NCBI GenBank assembly: GCA_014359765.1
Contig: JACIYT010000005.1
Coordinates: 62,001 to 126,000 of the forward strand
From: Roseovarius sp.
Lineage (GTDB): Bacteria > Pseudomonadota > Alphaproteobacteria > Rhodobacterales > Rhodobacteraceae
Length of the DNA: 64,000 nt
Direction of reading: 5' to 3'
Numbering within the stretch: the first letter of the stretch is position 1; each line of letters opens with the position of its first letter. Position numbers and translations under genes: made by a program. The notes beneath the pieces are model-generated. The model did not search any database. It was not told the DNA's origin and was given only the letters and a program-made list of their open reading frames with translations. This document shows positions 35,387 to 46,481 of this stretch, one piece after another.

Positions 35387-36498
35387 GAGGGCTTGCGCGG
35401 CTCCTTCTGGTCTGCCTCGCGTTCCTGGCGCTGGCTGCGGGTGGCGCGGGCGCCGGGCCGGTCCGGATCAAGGATCTCGTCGAATTCGACGGGGTGCGCG
35501 GCAATGATCTGCTGGGGTATGGTCTTGTCGTTGGCCTCAATGGAACCGGAGACGGGCTGCGAAATTCACCGTTCACCGAGGAACTCATGTCGAATATCCT
35601 CGAACGGCTCGGGATCAACGTCACCGGCGAGCAATTTCGCCCCAGGAATGTCGCGGCTGTCCTCGTCACCGCGGAATTGCCGGCCTTTGCCCGGGCGGGC
35701 AGCCAGATCGACGTGACCGTTTCGGCCATTGGCGATGCCAAGAGCCTGCTGGGCGGCACGCTCATCATGACGCCGCTCAATGCCGCCGACGGGCAGATCT
35801 ATGCCGTGGCGCAGGGCACGATCATTGCCGGCGGCGTTTCGGCGGAGGGCGCGGCAGGCGGTGTCATCCAGGGGGTGCCCACCTCGGGGACGATCCCCTC
35901 GGGCGCCCGGATCGAGCGCGAGGTGGCGTTCGATTTCACCGGGCTGGAGATTGTCCGCCTCGCGCTGCGCGAGCCGGATTTCACCACTGCGGGACGGATC
36001 GAGCAGGCGATCAACGGCGCGGTCGGTCAGCCTGTGGCGATGATGCTCGATCCGGGCACGGTGCGGCTCGATCTTGCGCGGATGCGCGCGCGCTCGCCCG
36101 CACACGCGATCGGCCGGGTCGAGAACCTGCTGGTCGAGCCGCAGCGCCGCGCGCGCGTGGTGGTCGATCAGCGCTCGGGGACGATCGTCATGGGCCAGGA
36201 TGTGCGCATTTCGCGCGTCGCGGTCTCGCAGGGAAATCTGACGCTCCGCATCCAGGAAAGGCCGCTCGTCGTGCAGCCCAACCCCTTTGCATATGGCGAT
36301 ACGGTGGTGGTGCCACGAACCGATGCCGCCATCGAGGAAGAGCCGGGGACCGGTCTGGCGGAGGTGCCCGAAGGGACCTCGCTCGCCGAGGTGATCTCCG
36401 GGCTCAACGCGCTCGGCGTGGCGCCACGCGACATGATCGACATTCTCAAGAGCATCAAGGCCGCGGGCGCGCTCCATGCCGAATTCGTCGTGCGATGA
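35383..36498 (+). CDS. flgI: Flagellar P-ring protein FlgI
   Basis: 371 aa periplasmic P-ring subunit. It has a signal peptide (MRGLARLLLVCLAFLALAAG) then VRIKDLVEFDGVRGNDLLGYGLVVGLNGTGDG-type sequence, unmistakable for FlgI. The C-terminus LNALGVAPRDMIDILKSIKAAGALHAEF is typical. The stop is 11 bases from the convergent pncB stop. Confidence 0.96.
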   Translation: MRGLARLLLVCLAFLALAAGGAGAGPVRIKDLVEFDGVRGNDLLGYGLVVGLNGTGDGLRNSPFTEELMSNILERLGINVTGEQFRPRNVAAVLVTAELPAFARAGSQIDVTVSAIGDAKSLLGGTLIMTPLNAADGQIYAVAQGTIIAGGVSAEGAAGGVIQGVPTSGTIPSGARIEREVAFDFTGLEIVRLALREPDFTTAGRIEQAINGAVGQPVAMMLDPGTVRLDLARMRARSPAHAIGRVENLLVEPQRRARVVVDQRSGTIVMGQDVRISRVAVSQGNLTLRIQERPLVVQPNPFAYGDTVVVPRTDAAIEEEPGTGLAEVPEGTSLAEVISGLNALGVAPRDMIDILKSIKAAGALHAEFVVR

Positions 36499-36509
36499 TG
36501 CCTGTCATG

Positions 36510-37802
36510 TCAGACCACCACGTCGATCTCGGGCTGGGCGCCGACATCGAAAACGCGGCGATAGCGGGCGATTTCCCCTTCTGGCCCCATGGCCTTCAAC
36601 GGGTTGTCCGAGAGCTTGACCGTGGGCCGCCCGTCGGCCGACACCGCCTTGCACACGAGCGAGAACGGGGCGAGCACGTCGCCCGGCGTCAGCCCGCGAA
36701 AATCGTTGGTGAGCAGCGTGCCCCAGCCAAAGGAGGTGCGCACGCGCCCGGCGAAACGCGCGTGCAGCGCAACGATGCGCTCCACGTCGAGCCCGTCGGA
36801 AAAGATCACCATCTTCTCGCGCGGATCCTCGCCATGGGCCTCCCACCAGCGGATCGCCGTCTCTGCCCCGGCTTCGGGCGCGCCGGAATCGATGCGGATT
36901 CCCGTCCAGGATGCGAGCCAGTCGGGCGCCCGCGCAAGAAAGCCTTCGGTGCCGAAGGTGTCGGGCAGGATGATGCGCAGATTTCCCTCATGCTCTTCCT
37001 GCCAGTCGGCGAGCACCTTGTAGGGCGCGCGGGCGAGTTCCTCGTCGTTGCGCGCCAGTGCGGCATAGACCATGGGCAATTCGTGGGCATTGGTGCCGAT
37101 CGCCTCGAGATCGCGGTTCTTGGCGATGAGGCAGTTCGAGGTGCCGATGAAGCGCGCGCCGAGCCCCTCGTGCATGGCCTGCACGCACCAGTCCTGCCAG
37201 AGAAAGGAATGCCGGCGCCGGGTGCCGAAATCGGCGATCCGCAATCCTTCCAGCGGGCGCAGCCGCTCGACCTTTTCCCACAGCTTGGTCATCGCGCGGG
37301 CATAGAGCACCTGGAGCTCAAATTTCTTCATCGTCCCGAGCACGGCGCGCGCGCGAAGTTCCATCAGCACGGCGAGCGCGGGGACCTCCCAGAGCATCAC
37401 CTCGGGCCAACTGCCCTCGAAGGTCAGCTCGTATTGCCCGTCGCGCCGCTCCAGATGGTAGGGCGGCAGGCGCAGGGCCTCGAACCAGTCCATGAATTCG
37501 GGCGTGAACATCTGCCGCTTGCCGTAGAAGGTATTGCCGCGCATCCAGGTGCTCTCGCCGCGCGACAGCGACAGGGTGCGGATATGGTCGAGCTGTTCGC
37601 GAAGCTCGCCTTCGTCCACCAGATCGGCCAGCCGGATCGCGCGGCTTCGGTTGATCAGCGAGAACGTGACCTGCGTTTCGGGCCGGTTGCGCAGGACGGA
37701 CTGGCACATGAGCAGCTTGTAGAAATCCGTGTCGATCAGCGACCGCACGATCGGATCCATCTTCCAGCGGTGATTGTAGACGCGGGTGGCGATATCGACC
37801 AT
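36510..37802 (-). CDS. pncB: Nicotinate phosphoribosyltransferase
   Basis: 430 aa NAD-salvage enzyme. The start at 37802 gives [30 protein letters not shown], the family N-terminus; the open frame further upstream is not conserved. The phosphoribosyl site [12 protein letters not shown] and the substrate His region [15 protein letters not shown] are present. It converges with flgI and diverges from pheT. Confidence 0.95.
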   Translation of the reverse strand: MVDIATRVYNHRWKMDPIVRSLIDTDFYKLLMCQSVLRNRPETQVTFSLINRSRAIRLADLVDEGELREQLDHIRTLSLSRGESTWMRGNTFYGKRQMFTPEFMDWFEALRLPPYHLERRDGQYELTFEGSWPEVMLWEVPALAVLMELRARAVLGTMKKFELQVLYARAMTKLWEKVERLRPLEGLRIADFGTRRRHSFLWQDWCVQAMHEGLGARFIGTSNCLIAKNRDLEAIGTNAHELPMVYAALARNDEELARAPYKVLADWQEEHEGNLRIILPDTFGTEGFLARAPDWLASWTGIRIDSGAPEAGAETAIRWWEAHGEDPREKMVIFSDGLDVERIVALHARFAGRVRTSFGWGTLLTNDFRGLTPGDVLAPFSLVCKAVSADGRPTVKLSDNPLKAMGPEGEIARYRRVFDVGAQPEIDVVV

Positions 37803-37989
37803 GGCGCGGCCTCCGGACAGGGCAATGGCGCGGTTAAACCAAAGCGCCGCCGCCGGCGCAAGGCCACCCTGTCGCGCGGCGCGGGAGGCCGGCGATTTCC
37901 GGGGGCGCTGCGCGACAGGACGGGGTTTTCCCTGTCGCTCATATCCGCTAAAGCCCGGGGAAACACGGGCTTGCAGGCGGAAACATCCC

Positions 37990-40389
37990 ATGAAATTCAC
38001 CCTCTCCTGGCTGAAGGAACATCTCGACACCGCGGCATCGGTCGATGCGATCGCCGAGGCGCTGACCGATCTGGGCCTCGAAGTCGAATCCATCACCAAC
38101 CCGGCGGCCCGGCTCGGGGATTTCACCATCGGCAAGGTGCTGGTCGCCGAACAGCATCCCGATGCCGACCGGCTGAAGGTCTGCCAGGTGGCGACCGATG
38201 CGGGCGAGGTGCAGATCGTGTGCGGCGCGCCCAATGCGCGCGCGGGCATCACCGTGGTGGTGGCGCGGCCGGGAACCTATGTGCCGGGGATCGACACGAC
38301 GATCGGGCTGGGCAGGATCCGCGGCGTCGAGAGCGCGGGCATGATGTGCTCGGAGCGCGAGCTGGAACTGGGCGAGGCGCATGACGGCATCATCGAGCTG
38401 CCCTCGGGCGAGGTGGGCGAGCGGTTCGCCGACTGGCTGGCCGCGAACGATCCGGCGCGTGTCGATCCGGTGATCGAGATCGCGATCACGCCCAACCGTC
38501 CCGACGCGCTCGGGGTGCGGGGGATCGCCCGGGATCTGGCGGCGCGCGGCCTCGGCACGTTGCGCCCCGCCCCGGCCGTGCATATCGAGGGGCAATTCCC
38601 CTGTCCGATCGGCGTGAGCATCGACGCGGACGCGGCCACGGGTGGCTGCGAGGTATTTGCCGGGCGGCTCATCCGCGGGGTGCGCAACGGGCCGTCGCCC
38701 GACTGGCTTCAGGCGCGGCTGCGCGCCATCGGGCTGCGGCCCATCTCGGCGCTGGTCGATATCACCAATTTCTTCACCTATGACCGCAATCGCCCGCTGC
38801 ATGTGTTTGACGCCGACAAGGTGACGGGCAATCTGCGGGTGCACCGGACGGCGGGGGGCGAGACCCTGACCGGCCTCGACGAAAAGGAATATACCTTCGA
38901 CCCCGGTCAGGTGGTGATCTCCGACGATCGCGGCATCGTGAGCATTGGCGGCATCATGGGGGGGCTGGCCACCGGCTGCACCGAGGCCACGGAAAACGTG
39001 TTCCTGGAGGCCGCGGTCTGGGACCGGGTGCAGATCGCCATGACCGGGCGCGCGCTTCGGATCAATTCGGACGCGCGCTATCGCAACGAGCGCGGGATCG
39101 ATCCGGCCTTCAACATGGAGGCGCTCGACATGGCCACGCAGATGATCCTCGATCTGTGCGGCGGCACGCCCTCCAATCGCGTCGTGGCGGGCAAGGTGCC
39201 CGATACGGCGCGCGCCTACCGGCTCGATCCGGCGCGGGTGCAGTCGCTCGTCGGGATGGACATCCCCGAGAGCGAGCAGCGCCAGACGCTGACCGCGCTC
39301 GGCTTCCGGCTCGAGGGCAACATGGCCCATGTGCCGAGCTGGCGGCCCGATATCCTGGGCGAGGCCGACCTTGTCGAGGAGGTGGCGCGCATCGCCTCGC
39401 TCACCAAACTGGAGGGCCGGCCCATGGCGCGCGCCCTGCCGGGTGTGCCCAAGCCGATTCTCAGCCCCGCACAGAAGCGCGAGCAGATCGCGCGCCGCAC
39501 GATGGCAAGCCTCGGCTACAACGAATGCGTCACCTACAGCTTCATCGACGAGGCGGCGGCGGCGCTCTTTGGCGGCGGCGATGAGGCGACCATGCTCGCC
39601 AACCCGATCAGCAGCGACCTGAGCCACATGCGCCCGGACCTGCTGCCGGGGCTGTTGCGGGCGGCGGCGCGCAATCAGGCGCGCGGGATCATGGATATGG
39701 CGGTTTTCGAGGTGGGGCACGTCTTTCACGGCGGCGAACCGGGCGAGCAGAAGGTGCAGGTGGCGGGGCTTCTGATCGGGCGGACCGGGCCGCGCGACAG
39801 CCATGGCAGCACGCGCGCCGTCGATCTCTTCGACGCCAAGGCCGATGCCGAGGCGGTGCTCGCCGCGATCGGCGCGCCGGCCAGGGTGCAGATCCTGCGC
39901 GACGGGCCGGGCTGGTTTCATCCCGGACGGCACGGGCGCATCTGTCTGGGGCCGAAGAAGGCGCTCGGCGTCTTTGGCGAGCTGCACCCGCGCGTCCTGC
40001 GCGCGCTCGACGTGAAGGGGCCCGCCATGGCCTTTGCAATCTGGCCCGAGGAGGTGCCGCTGCCGCGCAGGACGGGGGCCACGCGCGACGCGCTCCGGAT
40101 CAGCGATCTTCAGGCGGTCGAGCGCGATTTCGCCTTCGTGGTGGATGCGGGTGTCGAGGCGCTCAGCCTCGTCAACGCCGCCGCCGGAGCCGACAAGGCG
40201 CTCATCGAGGAGGTGCGCGTGTTTGACGAGTTCATCGGCGGCAGCCTTGGCGAGGGCAAGAAATCGCTGGCGGTGACGGTGCGGCTCCAACCGCGCGACA
40301 AGACACTCACCGAGGCCGATATCGAGGCGGTGTCTGCGAAGATCATCGAGAAGGTCCAGAAGGCGACCGGCGGGGTGCTGCGCAGCTGA
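37990..40389 (+). CDS. pheT: Phenylalanyl-tRNA synthetase beta subunit
   Basis: 799 aa. N-terminal [14 protein letters not shown], the tRNA-binding EMAP domain near residues 40-150, the B3/B4 editing and B5 domains in the middle, and the C-terminal FDX-ACB domain that binds the anticodon (about 705-798; [14 protein letters not shown]). pheS is not in the window, so the two subunits are unlinked on this side. The start at 37990 is right after AAACATCCC with no strong ribosome site. Confidence 0.96.
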   Translation: MKFTLSWLKEHLDTAASVDAIAEALTDLGLEVESITNPAARLGDFTIGKVLVAEQHPDADRLKVCQVATDAGEVQIVCGAPNARAGITVVVARPGTYVPGIDTTIGLGRIRGVESAGMMCSERELELGEAHDGIIELPSGEVGERFADWLAANDPARVDPVIEIAITPNRPDALGVRGIARDLAARGLGTLRPAPAVHIEGQFPCPIGVSIDADAATGGCEVFAGRLIRGVRNGPSPDWLQARLRAIGLRPISALVDITNFFTYDRNRPLHVFDADKVTGNLRVHRTAGGETLTGLDEKEYTFDPGQVVISDDRGIVSIGGIMGGLATGCTEATENVFLEAAVWDRVQIAMTGRALRINSDARYRNERGIDPAFNMEALDMATQMILDLCGGTPSNRVVAGKVPDTARAYRLDPARVQSLVGMDIPESEQRQTLTALGFRLEGNMAHVPSWRPDILGEADLVEEVARIASLTKLEGRPMARALPGVPKPILSPAQKREQIARRTMASLGYNECVTYSFIDEAAAALFGGGDEATMLANPISSDLSHMRPDLLPGLLRAAARNQARGIMDMAVFEVGHVFHGGEPGEQKVQVAGLLIGRTGPRDSHGSTRAVDLFDAKADAEAVLAAIGAPARVQILRDGPGWFHPGRHGRICLGPKKALGVFGELHPRVLRALDVKGPAMAFAIWPEEVPLPRRTGATRDALRISDLQAVERDFAFVVDAGVEALSLVNAAAGADKALIEEVRVFDEFIGGSLGEGKKSLAVTVRLQPRDKTLTEADIEAVSAKIIEKVQKATGGVLRS

Positions 40390-40419
40390 GGCGCGCGCCC
40401 CGGCCCGAAAACCCGCCGA

Positions 40420-41934
40420 TCAGAGCCCGAGCCGCGCCGTCACAATGTCATTGACGGCCTTGGGGTTGGCCTTGCCGCCGGTGGCCTTCATCACCTGGCC
40501 CACGAACCAGCCGGCGAGCTTGGGGTTGGCCCTGGCCTTCTCGACCTGCGCGGGGTTGGCGGCGATGATCTCGTCCACGGCCGCCTCGATCGCGCCGGTG
40601 TCGGTGACCTGTTTCATGCCGCGCTCTTCCACGATCGCCTCGGGGTCGCCGCCTTCGGTCCAGACGATCTCGAAGAGGTCCTTGGCGATCTTGCCGGAAA
40701 TGGCGTCGGACTTGATCAGCCGGACGATCGCGCCCAGTTGCGCGGGGCTCACGGGGCTGTCCTCGATCCCGTGCCCCTCCTTCTTCAGCCGGCCGAAAAG
40801 CTCGTTGATGATCCAGTTCGCGGCGAGCTTGCCGTCGCCTGCCGCTTCCACCACCGCCTCGAAGTAATCGGCATTGGCGCGCTCGGCGGTCAGCACCGAG
40901 GCGTCATAGTCGCTCAGCCCGAAATCGGAGACAAGTCGCGCCTTCCTGGCGTCGGGCAGTTCCGGCAGCGAGGCCGCGATCTCATCGACCCAGGCCTGTT
41001 CGATTTCCAGCGGCAGGAGGTCGGGATCGGGGAAATAGCGGTAATCATGCGCCTCCTCCTTGGAGCGCATGGAACGGGTTTCGTTCCTGTCCGGATCGTA
41101 GAGGCGGGTTTCCTGCTCCACCGCGCCGCCGCCCTCGAGAATGGCGATCTGGCGGCGGGCCTCGTATTCGATGGCCGCCTGGATAAAGCGCACGGAATTC
41201 ATGTTCTTGATCTCGCAGCGCGTGCCGAGATGGCCGAAATCCTGCGTCTCCATGTATTTCTCATAGGCGCCGGGCCGGCAGACCGAGACGTTGACATCGG
41301 CGCGCAGGTTGCCGTTCTGCATGTTGCCGTCGCAGGTGCCCAGGTAGCGCAGGATCTGGCGCAGCTTGGCGATGTAGGCCGCCGCCTCCTCGGGGCCGCG
41401 AATGTCGGGGCGGCTGACGATTTCCATGAGACAGACGCCGGTGCGGTTGAGATCGACAAAGGACAGGGCCGGGTCCATGTCGTGAATCGATTTGCCCGCG
41501 TCCTGTTCCATGTGGATGCGTTCGATGCGCACGCGCCGCGCCACGCCGGGGCCCATATCGACAAGGATTTCGCCCTCACCCACCAGCGGGTGATAGAGCT
41601 GGCTGATCTGGTAGCCCTGCGGCAGGTCGGGGTAGAAATAGTTCTTGCGGTCGAAGGCCGACCACAGGTTGATCTGCGCCTTGAGGCCCAGCCCGGTGCG
41701 CACCGTCTGTTCCACGCAGAATTCGTTGATCACCGGCAGCATCCCCGGCATGGCGGCATCGACGAAGGCGACGTTGGAATTGGGTTCGGCCCCGAATTCG
41801 GTGGAGGCGCCGGAAAAGAGCTTGGCCTTCGAGGCGACCTGCGCGTGCACCTCCATGCCGATGACCAGTTCCCAATCATGCGTCGCCCCGGCGATCACCT
41901 TGGGTTTCGGCGCTTCATAGGTGAGGTCCAGCAT
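40420..41934 (-). CDS. gatB: Aspartyl/glutamyl-tRNA amidotransferase subunit B
   Basis: 504 aa. It starts with the family [23 protein letters not shown] region, then the [14 protein letters not shown] zinc/kinase-like core and the C-terminal YqeY tail. Phosphorylates and transamidates misacylated Glu/Asp-tRNA for Gln/Asn-tRNA. Convergent with pheT across 30 bases. Confidence 0.96.
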   Translation of the reverse strand: MLDLTYEAPKPKVIAGATHDWELVIGMEVHAQVASKAKLFSGASTEFGAEPNSNVAFVDAAMPGMLPVINEFCVEQTVRTGLGLKAQINLWSAFDRKNYFYPDLPQGYQISQLYHPLVGEGEILVDMGPGVARRVRIERIHMEQDAGKSIHDMDPALSFVDLNRTGVCLMEIVSRPDIRGPEEAAAYIAKLRQILRYLGTCDGNMQNGNLRADVNVSVCRPGAYEKYMETQDFGHLGTRCEIKNMNSVRFIQAAIEYEARRQIAILEGGGAVEQETRLYDPDRNETRSMRSKEEAHDYRYFPDPDLLPLEIEQAWVDEIAASLPELPDARKARLVSDFGLSDYDASVLTAERANADYFEAVVEAAGDGKLAANWIINELFGRLKKEGHGIEDSPVSPAQLGAIVRLIKSDAISGKIAKDLFEIVWTEGGDPEAIVEERGMKQVTDTGAIEAAVDEIIAANPAQVEKARANPKLAGWFVGQVMKATGGKANPKAVNDIVTARLGL

Positions 41935-42051
41935 GATCGGGCTCCGTGTCTTGGCTCGGCCCGGTTTCTACGCGGCGGGCTCTCCGGGGGCAAGAGGGCG
42001 CGCGCCCCCTCGACAAGGGCGTGACGGGTATGGTCGCGCCGTAATCCCCGC

Positions 42052-42984
42052 TCATTGGGCGTTCGGATCCACGGCGAGGCCCGAAACAGGCGTCGGCTCG
42101 GTGATCATCCCCGCCTCCAGCAGGAACGCCTCGAACCGCGCATAGCGCCCGTGATCGAGCGCCGCAGGCCGGGTGGCGAAACGCGGCCAGGTATCGGCCC
42201 AGGCCATTTCATTCAGCCGGTCGCGCAATTCGGGCGCGGTGGCGGCGAAGAACTCCCACGCCTCTTGCGGGTGGTTGAGGATGTATTGCACCGCGCGTTC
42301 GGTGGCGTGCAGGAACCGGCGGATCATGTCGGCGTCCATGGTTGCCGGGTTGGCCACATAAATCAGCTCGTCATAGGCGGGCACGCCCTCTTCCTCGACA
42401 AAGAAACAGCGCCCCGGCACGCCCTCGATCACCATCTGGTTCAGCTCGAAATTGCGATAGGCCCCGATCACCGCATCGACCTGCCCGGACATGAGCGCCG
42501 GTGAGAGCGACCAGTTCACGTTGACCAGCTCCACCTCCGACAGCGCAATGCCATGCCGCCCGAGAATGGCCGACAAGAGCGCCTCCTCGACGCCCGCCAC
42601 CGAGAACCCGATCTTGCGGCCCTTCAGGTCGGCGGTGGATTTGATCGGGCCGTCCTCCAGCACCAGAAGGCAGTTGAGCGGCGTGGCAATCAGCGTGCCG
42701 ACCCGGACGAGCGGCAGCCCCTCTTCCACCTGAAGATGCAGTTGCGGCTGATAGGCAATCGCCAGATCGGCCCGCCCCGCCGCCACCATTTTCGGCGGGT
42801 CCGAGGGATCGGCAGGGGCCACCACCTCGACCGCGAGGCCCTCATCGGCGAAATAGCCCAGTTCCTCGGCCAGGATGATCGGCCCGTGATCGGGATTCAC
42901 GAACCAGTCGAGCAAGAGCGTCATGCGGTCCTGCGCCACCGCCGGGCTGGCCAGAAGCGCAAGCGCAAAGGCAAGGTATTTCAT
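42052..42984 (-). CDS. thiY: Thiamin-precursor (formylaminopyrimidine) binding protein ThiY
   Basis: 310 aa. Signal peptide MKYLAFALALLASPAVAQ. NMT1/THI5-like fold: FVNPDHGPIILAEELGYFADEGL and ADLAIAYQPQLHLQVEEGLPLV are typical of the FAMP-binding subunit. It closes the thiamin operon (start overlaps thiF stop as ATGA) and delivers a pyrimidine for ThiD. Its permease and ATPase (thiX, thiZ) are not adjacent. Confidence 0.85.
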   Translation of the reverse strand: MKYLAFALALLASPAVAQDRMTLLLDWFVNPDHGPIILAEELGYFADEGLAVEVVAPADPSDPPKMVAAGRADLAIAYQPQLHLQVEEGLPLVRVGTLIATPLNCLLVLEDGPIKSTADLKGRKIGFSVAGVEEALLSAILGRHGIALSEVELVNVNWSLSPALMSGQVDAVIGAYRNFELNQMVIEGVPGRCFFVEEEGVPAYDELIYVANPATMDADMIRRFLHATERAVQYILNHPQEAWEFFAATAPELRDRLNEMAWADTWPRFATRPAALDHGRYARFEAFLLEAGMITEPTPVSGLAVDPNAQ

Positions 42985-43952
42985 GGGGTTGCCTCCTCTT
43001 CGGGACCGCCCAGGGCGATCAATGCAATCTCTCCCTCCCAATGCGCGCGCAGCCGCGCCGCCGCCTGCCAGGCCCGCAACCCCGAGCGGCAGGCCAGCAC
43101 GGCGCGCGCGCCCTCGGGCCGGATCGTGTCGAAATCGGGCACGCTGCGGCGCGTGGCGTGGGGCAGAACGGGGCCCGCCTCCCCCTCGGCGCGCAGATCC
43201 ACCAGCCAGTCACCGGGGGCGATCTGCGCGGGCGCGATGAACCCGAACCCGCCCGCAGGTTCCGGCGCGCCGTCGAAGCGAAACCCGCCAAAGCGGTGTC
43301 CAGTCGCCTCGAACGTGACCAGTTGCCCCAGCGGCGAGGGCTCCATTCCCGCCAGAACCGCCAGCGCCATCTGCGCCTGAAGGCTGCCGATCACGCCCAC
43401 CGATGGCCCCAGAACACCATCCTCCGCGCAACTGCCCAGCCGGTCGGGCAGGTCCGGGAAGACCGCGCGCAAGGACGGCGCCCCGCCACAGAACCCGCCG
43501 ACATAGCCCGACAGCCCCACCACCGAGGCGCTGATCAGCGGCTTGCCCTGCGCAAGGCAGGTGTCCGAGAGGATATAGCTCGCCGCGAAACTGTCGGCGC
43601 AATCGAGCACCAGATCGGCGGCGGCGACGTGATCGGCTGCGTTCAGGGGATCAAGCGGCTCTGTCATGGCCAAAACCTCGCAGTCCGGGTTGAGCGCGGC
43701 CATCTGCGCGGCGGCCAACCTGGCCTTTGGCTGCCCGATATCGCCGCTCCGGAACAGCACCTGCCGGTGCAGGTTGCTCAAGGACACCCGGTCGCCATCC
43801 ATCAGCGTGATCCGCCCCAGGCCCGCGCCCACCAGATAGGCCAGCACCGGCGCCGCCAGCCCCCCCGCGCCCACCACCAGCACATGCGCGCGCGCCAGCC
43901 GCGCCTGCGCCGCCTCCCCCAGAAGGGCAATCTGCCGGGCATGGCGGCTCAT
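42981..43952 (-). CDS. thiF: ThiF-type adenylyltransferase with C-terminal rhodanese-like domain
   Basis: 323 aa. Residues 1-240 adenylate the C-terminus of ThiS: VLVVGAGGLAAPVLAYL, the RHARQIAL start and the DNLHR-equivalent SLSNLHRQVLF loop. Then a shortened rhodanese domain carries the cysteine in VLACRSGLRAWQAA, able to hold persulfide. The CxxC zinc pairs of MoeB/ThiF are not visible. Fusing the sulfur carrier to the activator shortens the path to ThiS thiocarboxylate. Start ATG overlaps the thiE stop. Confidence 0.88.
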   Translation of the reverse strand: MSRHARQIALLGEAAQARLARAHVLVVGAGGLAAPVLAYLVGAGLGRITLMDGDRVSLSNLHRQVLFRSGDIGQPKARLAAAQMAALNPDCEVLAMTEPLDPLNAADHVAAADLVLDCADSFAASYILSDTCLAQGKPLISASVVGLSGYVGGFCGGAPSLRAVFPDLPDRLGSCAEDGVLGPSVGVIGSLQAQMALAVLAGMEPSPLGQLVTFEATGHRFGGFRFDGAPEPAGGFGFIAPAQIAPGDWLVDLRAEGEAGPVLPHATRRSVPDFDTIRPEGARAVLACRSGLRAWQAAARLRAHWEGEIALIALGGPEEEATP

Positions 43953-44545
43953 CGTGCCAGCTCGAGCCATTGCCGCACCCGCGCTTCGGGATCCGCGTTG
44001 AGCGTGATGTCGGTCACCGCCGAGACCACATCCGCCCCGGCGGCAAAGGCCCCCGGCGCGCGCGCCACCGACATGCCGCCAATGGCGACAAGGGGGGTAT
44101 CGCCGATCAGCCGCTTCCATTCGGTGAGCCGCTCCAACCCCTGTTCGTGCCATTTCATCTTCTTGAGGATCGTCGGATAGACGGGCCCGAGCGCCACATA
44201 ATCGGGCCCGTGCGAGAGCGCCCGGTCAAGTTCCGCATGGTCATGCGTGCTGAGGCCGATCTTGATCCCGGCGCGGCGCAGCGCAGGGATATCGGCAGTA
44301 TCGAGATCCTCCTGCCCCAGATGCACCCAGTCGCATCCCATCTCGATCGCCGTCTGCCAGTGATCATTCACGACAAGGATCGCCCCCGCCTCCCGACAGA
44401 GGCTCTGTGCCTGCCCAATCTGCGCCTTCAGCGCCGCGCTGGTCAGATCCTTGATCCGCAACTGCACCAGTTTCACACCCAGTGGCAGCACCCGGCGCAG
44501 CCAGTCCGCGCGCTCGAAGATCGGGTAGAAGCGCGGCAGGCTCAT
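43949..44545 (-). CDS. thiE: Thiamin phosphate synthase
   Basis: 198 aa TIM barrel joining the pyrimidine and thiazole. VQLRIKDL, the [23 protein letters not shown] block with the metal ligand, and the GPVYPT phosphate loop are clear. Overlaps thiF and thiG by ATGA at both ends. Confidence 0.92.
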   Translation of the reverse strand: MSLPRFYPIFERADWLRRVLPLGVKLVQLRIKDLTSAALKAQIGQAQSLCREAGAILVVNDHWQTAIEMGCDWVHLGQEDLDTADIPALRRAGIKIGLSTHDHAELDRALSHGPDYVALGPVYPTILKKMKWHEQGLERLTEWKRLIGDTPLVAIGGMSVARAPGAFAAGADVVSAVTDITLNADPEARVRQWLELAR

Positions 44546-45312
44546 AGCACCGGCTTGCCGAACACGGGCGTCGAGGGCGCGGCCATGTCGCGCGGCTCCA
44601 TCGGGTCGGCCTCGAACGCCAGCCGCCCGGCCTCCAATGCCCGCGCAAACCCCTCGGCCATCGCCGCCGGATCGCCCGCCCGCGCCACCGCCGTGTTCAA
44701 CAGCACCGCGTCATAGCCCAATTCCATCGCCTGCGCCGCCTGGCTCGGCAGGCCGAGCCCGGCGTCGATCACCAGCGGCACCTCGGGGAACTGCGCGCGC
44801 AACGACCGCAACCCGTAGATATTGTTGAGCCCCAGCCCCGTCCCGATCGGCGCGCCCCAGGGCATCAGCACCCGGCACCCCGCCTCGAGCAGCCGCTCGC
44901 AGAGCACCAGATCCTCGGTGCAATAGGGAAAGACCTCGAACCCGTCATCGCTCAGGATGCGCGCGGCCTCGACAAGGCCGAAGGGATCGGGCTGCAACGT
45001 GTCGGCATGGCCGATCACCTCCAGCTTGATCCAGTTGGTGTCAAAAAGCTCGCGCGCCATCTGCGCCGTCACCACCGCCTCGCGCACCGAATGGCACCCG
45101 GCGGTGTTGGGCAGGACATGGACGCCAAGCGCGCGGATCATCTCCCAGAACGCCTCTCCGGCGCGCGCGCCGCCCGCCTCACGCCGCACCGAGACCGTGG
45201 CGACGCCTGCGCCCGAGCGGCGGAACGCCTCCGCCAGGATCGCGGGCGAGGGGTATTGCGCCGTGCCCAGCATCAGCCGCGAGGCGATCTCGGTCTCGTA
45301 GAAAACCGGCAT
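44542..45312 (-). CDS. thiG: Thiazole synthase
   Basis: 256 aa. [13 protein letters not shown] (family), the catalytic Lys in [14 protein letters not shown], the phosphate loop [14 protein letters not shown] and [19 protein letters not shown]. It condenses the ThiS sulfur, dehydroglycine from ThiO and DXP. Start at 45312 is the family N-terminus ([11 protein letters not shown]). Confidence 0.96.
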   Translation of the reverse strand: MPVFYETEIASRLMLGTAQYPSPAILAEAFRRSGAGVATVSVRREAGGARAGEAFWEMIRALGVHVLPNTAGCHSVREAVVTAQMARELFDTNWIKLEVIGHADTLQPDPFGLVEAARILSDDGFEVFPYCTEDLVLCERLLEAGCRVLMPWGAPIGTGLGLNNIYGLRSLRAQFPEVPLVIDAGLGLPSQAAQAMELGYDAVLLNTAVARAGDPAAMAEGFARALEAGRLAFEADPMEPRDMAAPSTPVFGKPVL

Positions 45313-45313
45313 C

Positions 45314-45511
45314 TCAGCCCCCTTGCCGCGGCGTGACGATCTCGACGCGGTCGCCATCGTGGAGCGGCGTTTCGACGCGCATCCCGGCAGGCACGAAGCC
45401 CTCGTTGAGCGCCGTCGCCACCTTGGCCCCGCCATGGCCCAACTCCTCGAGCAGCGCAGCGAGCGTGCGCGCCTGCGTCTCCCGCACAGCGCCGTTAACC
45501 GTGATCTTCAT
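45314..45511 (-). CDS. thiS: Sulfur carrier protein ThiS
   Basis: 65 aa beta-grasp protein ending in the Gly-Gly that is thiocarboxylated. Core motif [13 protein letters not shown]. Overlaps the end of thiO by 17 bases and precedes thiG. Confidence 0.94.
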   Translation of the reverse strand: MKITVNGAVRETQARTLAALLEELGHGGAKVATALNEGFVPAGMRVETPLHDGDRVEIVTPRQGG

Positions 45512-46481
45512 GGAAAAACTCCGCTTTCTCGTTGGCCCCCGTCACCAGCCCCGCCGCCATCCGCGCCACCGCAGGCGACAGCAGGAACCCGTGCCGAAAG
45601 AGGCCGTTGACATGGAGCACCCCGCCCCTGGCAGTGAGGCGCGGCAGGTTGTCGGGAAAGGCCGGGCGCGCATCGGCCCCGATCTCCAGCAGCTCCGCCT
45701 CACCAAAGGCGGGGTGGAGCGCATAGGCCGCCGACAAAAGCTCCATCACCGAACGCGCCGAGGCACGGCCACGCTCGCCGCTCTCTATCTGCGTGGCCCC
45801 CAGCATGAAGACGCCATCTGCGCGCGGCACGATATAGAGCGGAAAGCGCGGGTGCAGCAGGCGCACGGGCCGCGAGAGCGTCACATCGGGCGCGCGCAGC
45901 ACCACCATCTCGCCCTTGACGCCGCGCAGATCGGGCAGGCTGTCCTGTGCGGCAAGACCCCGACAGTCGATCACCGGGCCTTCGGGCACGGCATCCTCTG
46001 CCTCGAACCGCGCACCGCCCTCTTCCAGCCGCTTGCGCAGGTGGCCAAGCGCCGCGCGCGGGTCGATATGCGCCTCGCCCTCGAAGTAAAGCGCGCGGTC
46101 GTGGCGCTCGGCCAGATGCGGCTCCAGATCGGCCAATTCTTCGCCCGCGACGAGACGATGCCCCGTGGTGCGCCGCGCGAACTGATCGAGCTCGCGCCGG
46201 TCCCGCGCCAGCGTCACCACCAGCGAGCCGCGCCGGATCACCCCGACGCCCTGCGCTTCCCACCAGTCGGCCGCCTGCTGCCCCAGCCGCACCACCGGCT
46301 CCTCGGCGGAAAACCCCTCGCAAAAGGGCGCGAGCATCCCTCCCGCCCACCAGGAGCAGCCATGCGCGCCCGGCCCCAAGGCCGGATCGCGCAGCGTCAC
46401 GGCAACGCCCCGCGCCATGAGTTCGGTGGCCACGCAGAGCCCCACCACGCCTGCGCCCCGGATCGTGACCGCGCCGCTCAT
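45495..46481 (-). CDS. thiO: Glycine oxidase ThiO
   Basis: 328 aa FAD enzyme giving dehydroglycine for ThiG. The FAD motif is [21 protein letters not shown] ([17 protein letters not shown]), with [10 protein letters not shown] for the flavin contact. An alternative to the radical SAM ThiH of anaerobes, so the pathway here is aerobic. Start overlaps the thiD stop. Confidence 0.9.
   Translation of the reverse strand: MSGAVTIRGAGVVGLCVATELMARGVAVTLRDPALGPGAHGCSWWAGGMLAPFCEGFSAEEPVVRLGQQAADWWEAQGVGVIRRGSLVVTLARDRRELDQFARRTTGHRLVAGEELADLEPHLAERHDRALYFEGEAHIDPRAALGHLRKRLEEGGARFEAEDAVPEGPVIDCRGLAAQDSLPDLRGVKGEMVVLRAPDVTLSRPVRLLHPRFPLYIVPRADGVFMLGATQIESGERGRASARSVMELLSAAYALHPAFGEAELLEIGADARPAFPDNLPRLTARGGVLHVNGLFRHGFLLSPAVARMAAGLVTGANEKAEFFHEDHG

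Noticed and set aside
37948..40290. 780-aa open frame antisense to pheT
   Set aside because: High GC makes long antisense frames; composition is His/Arg/Gly shadow of PheT codons and there is no ribosome site.
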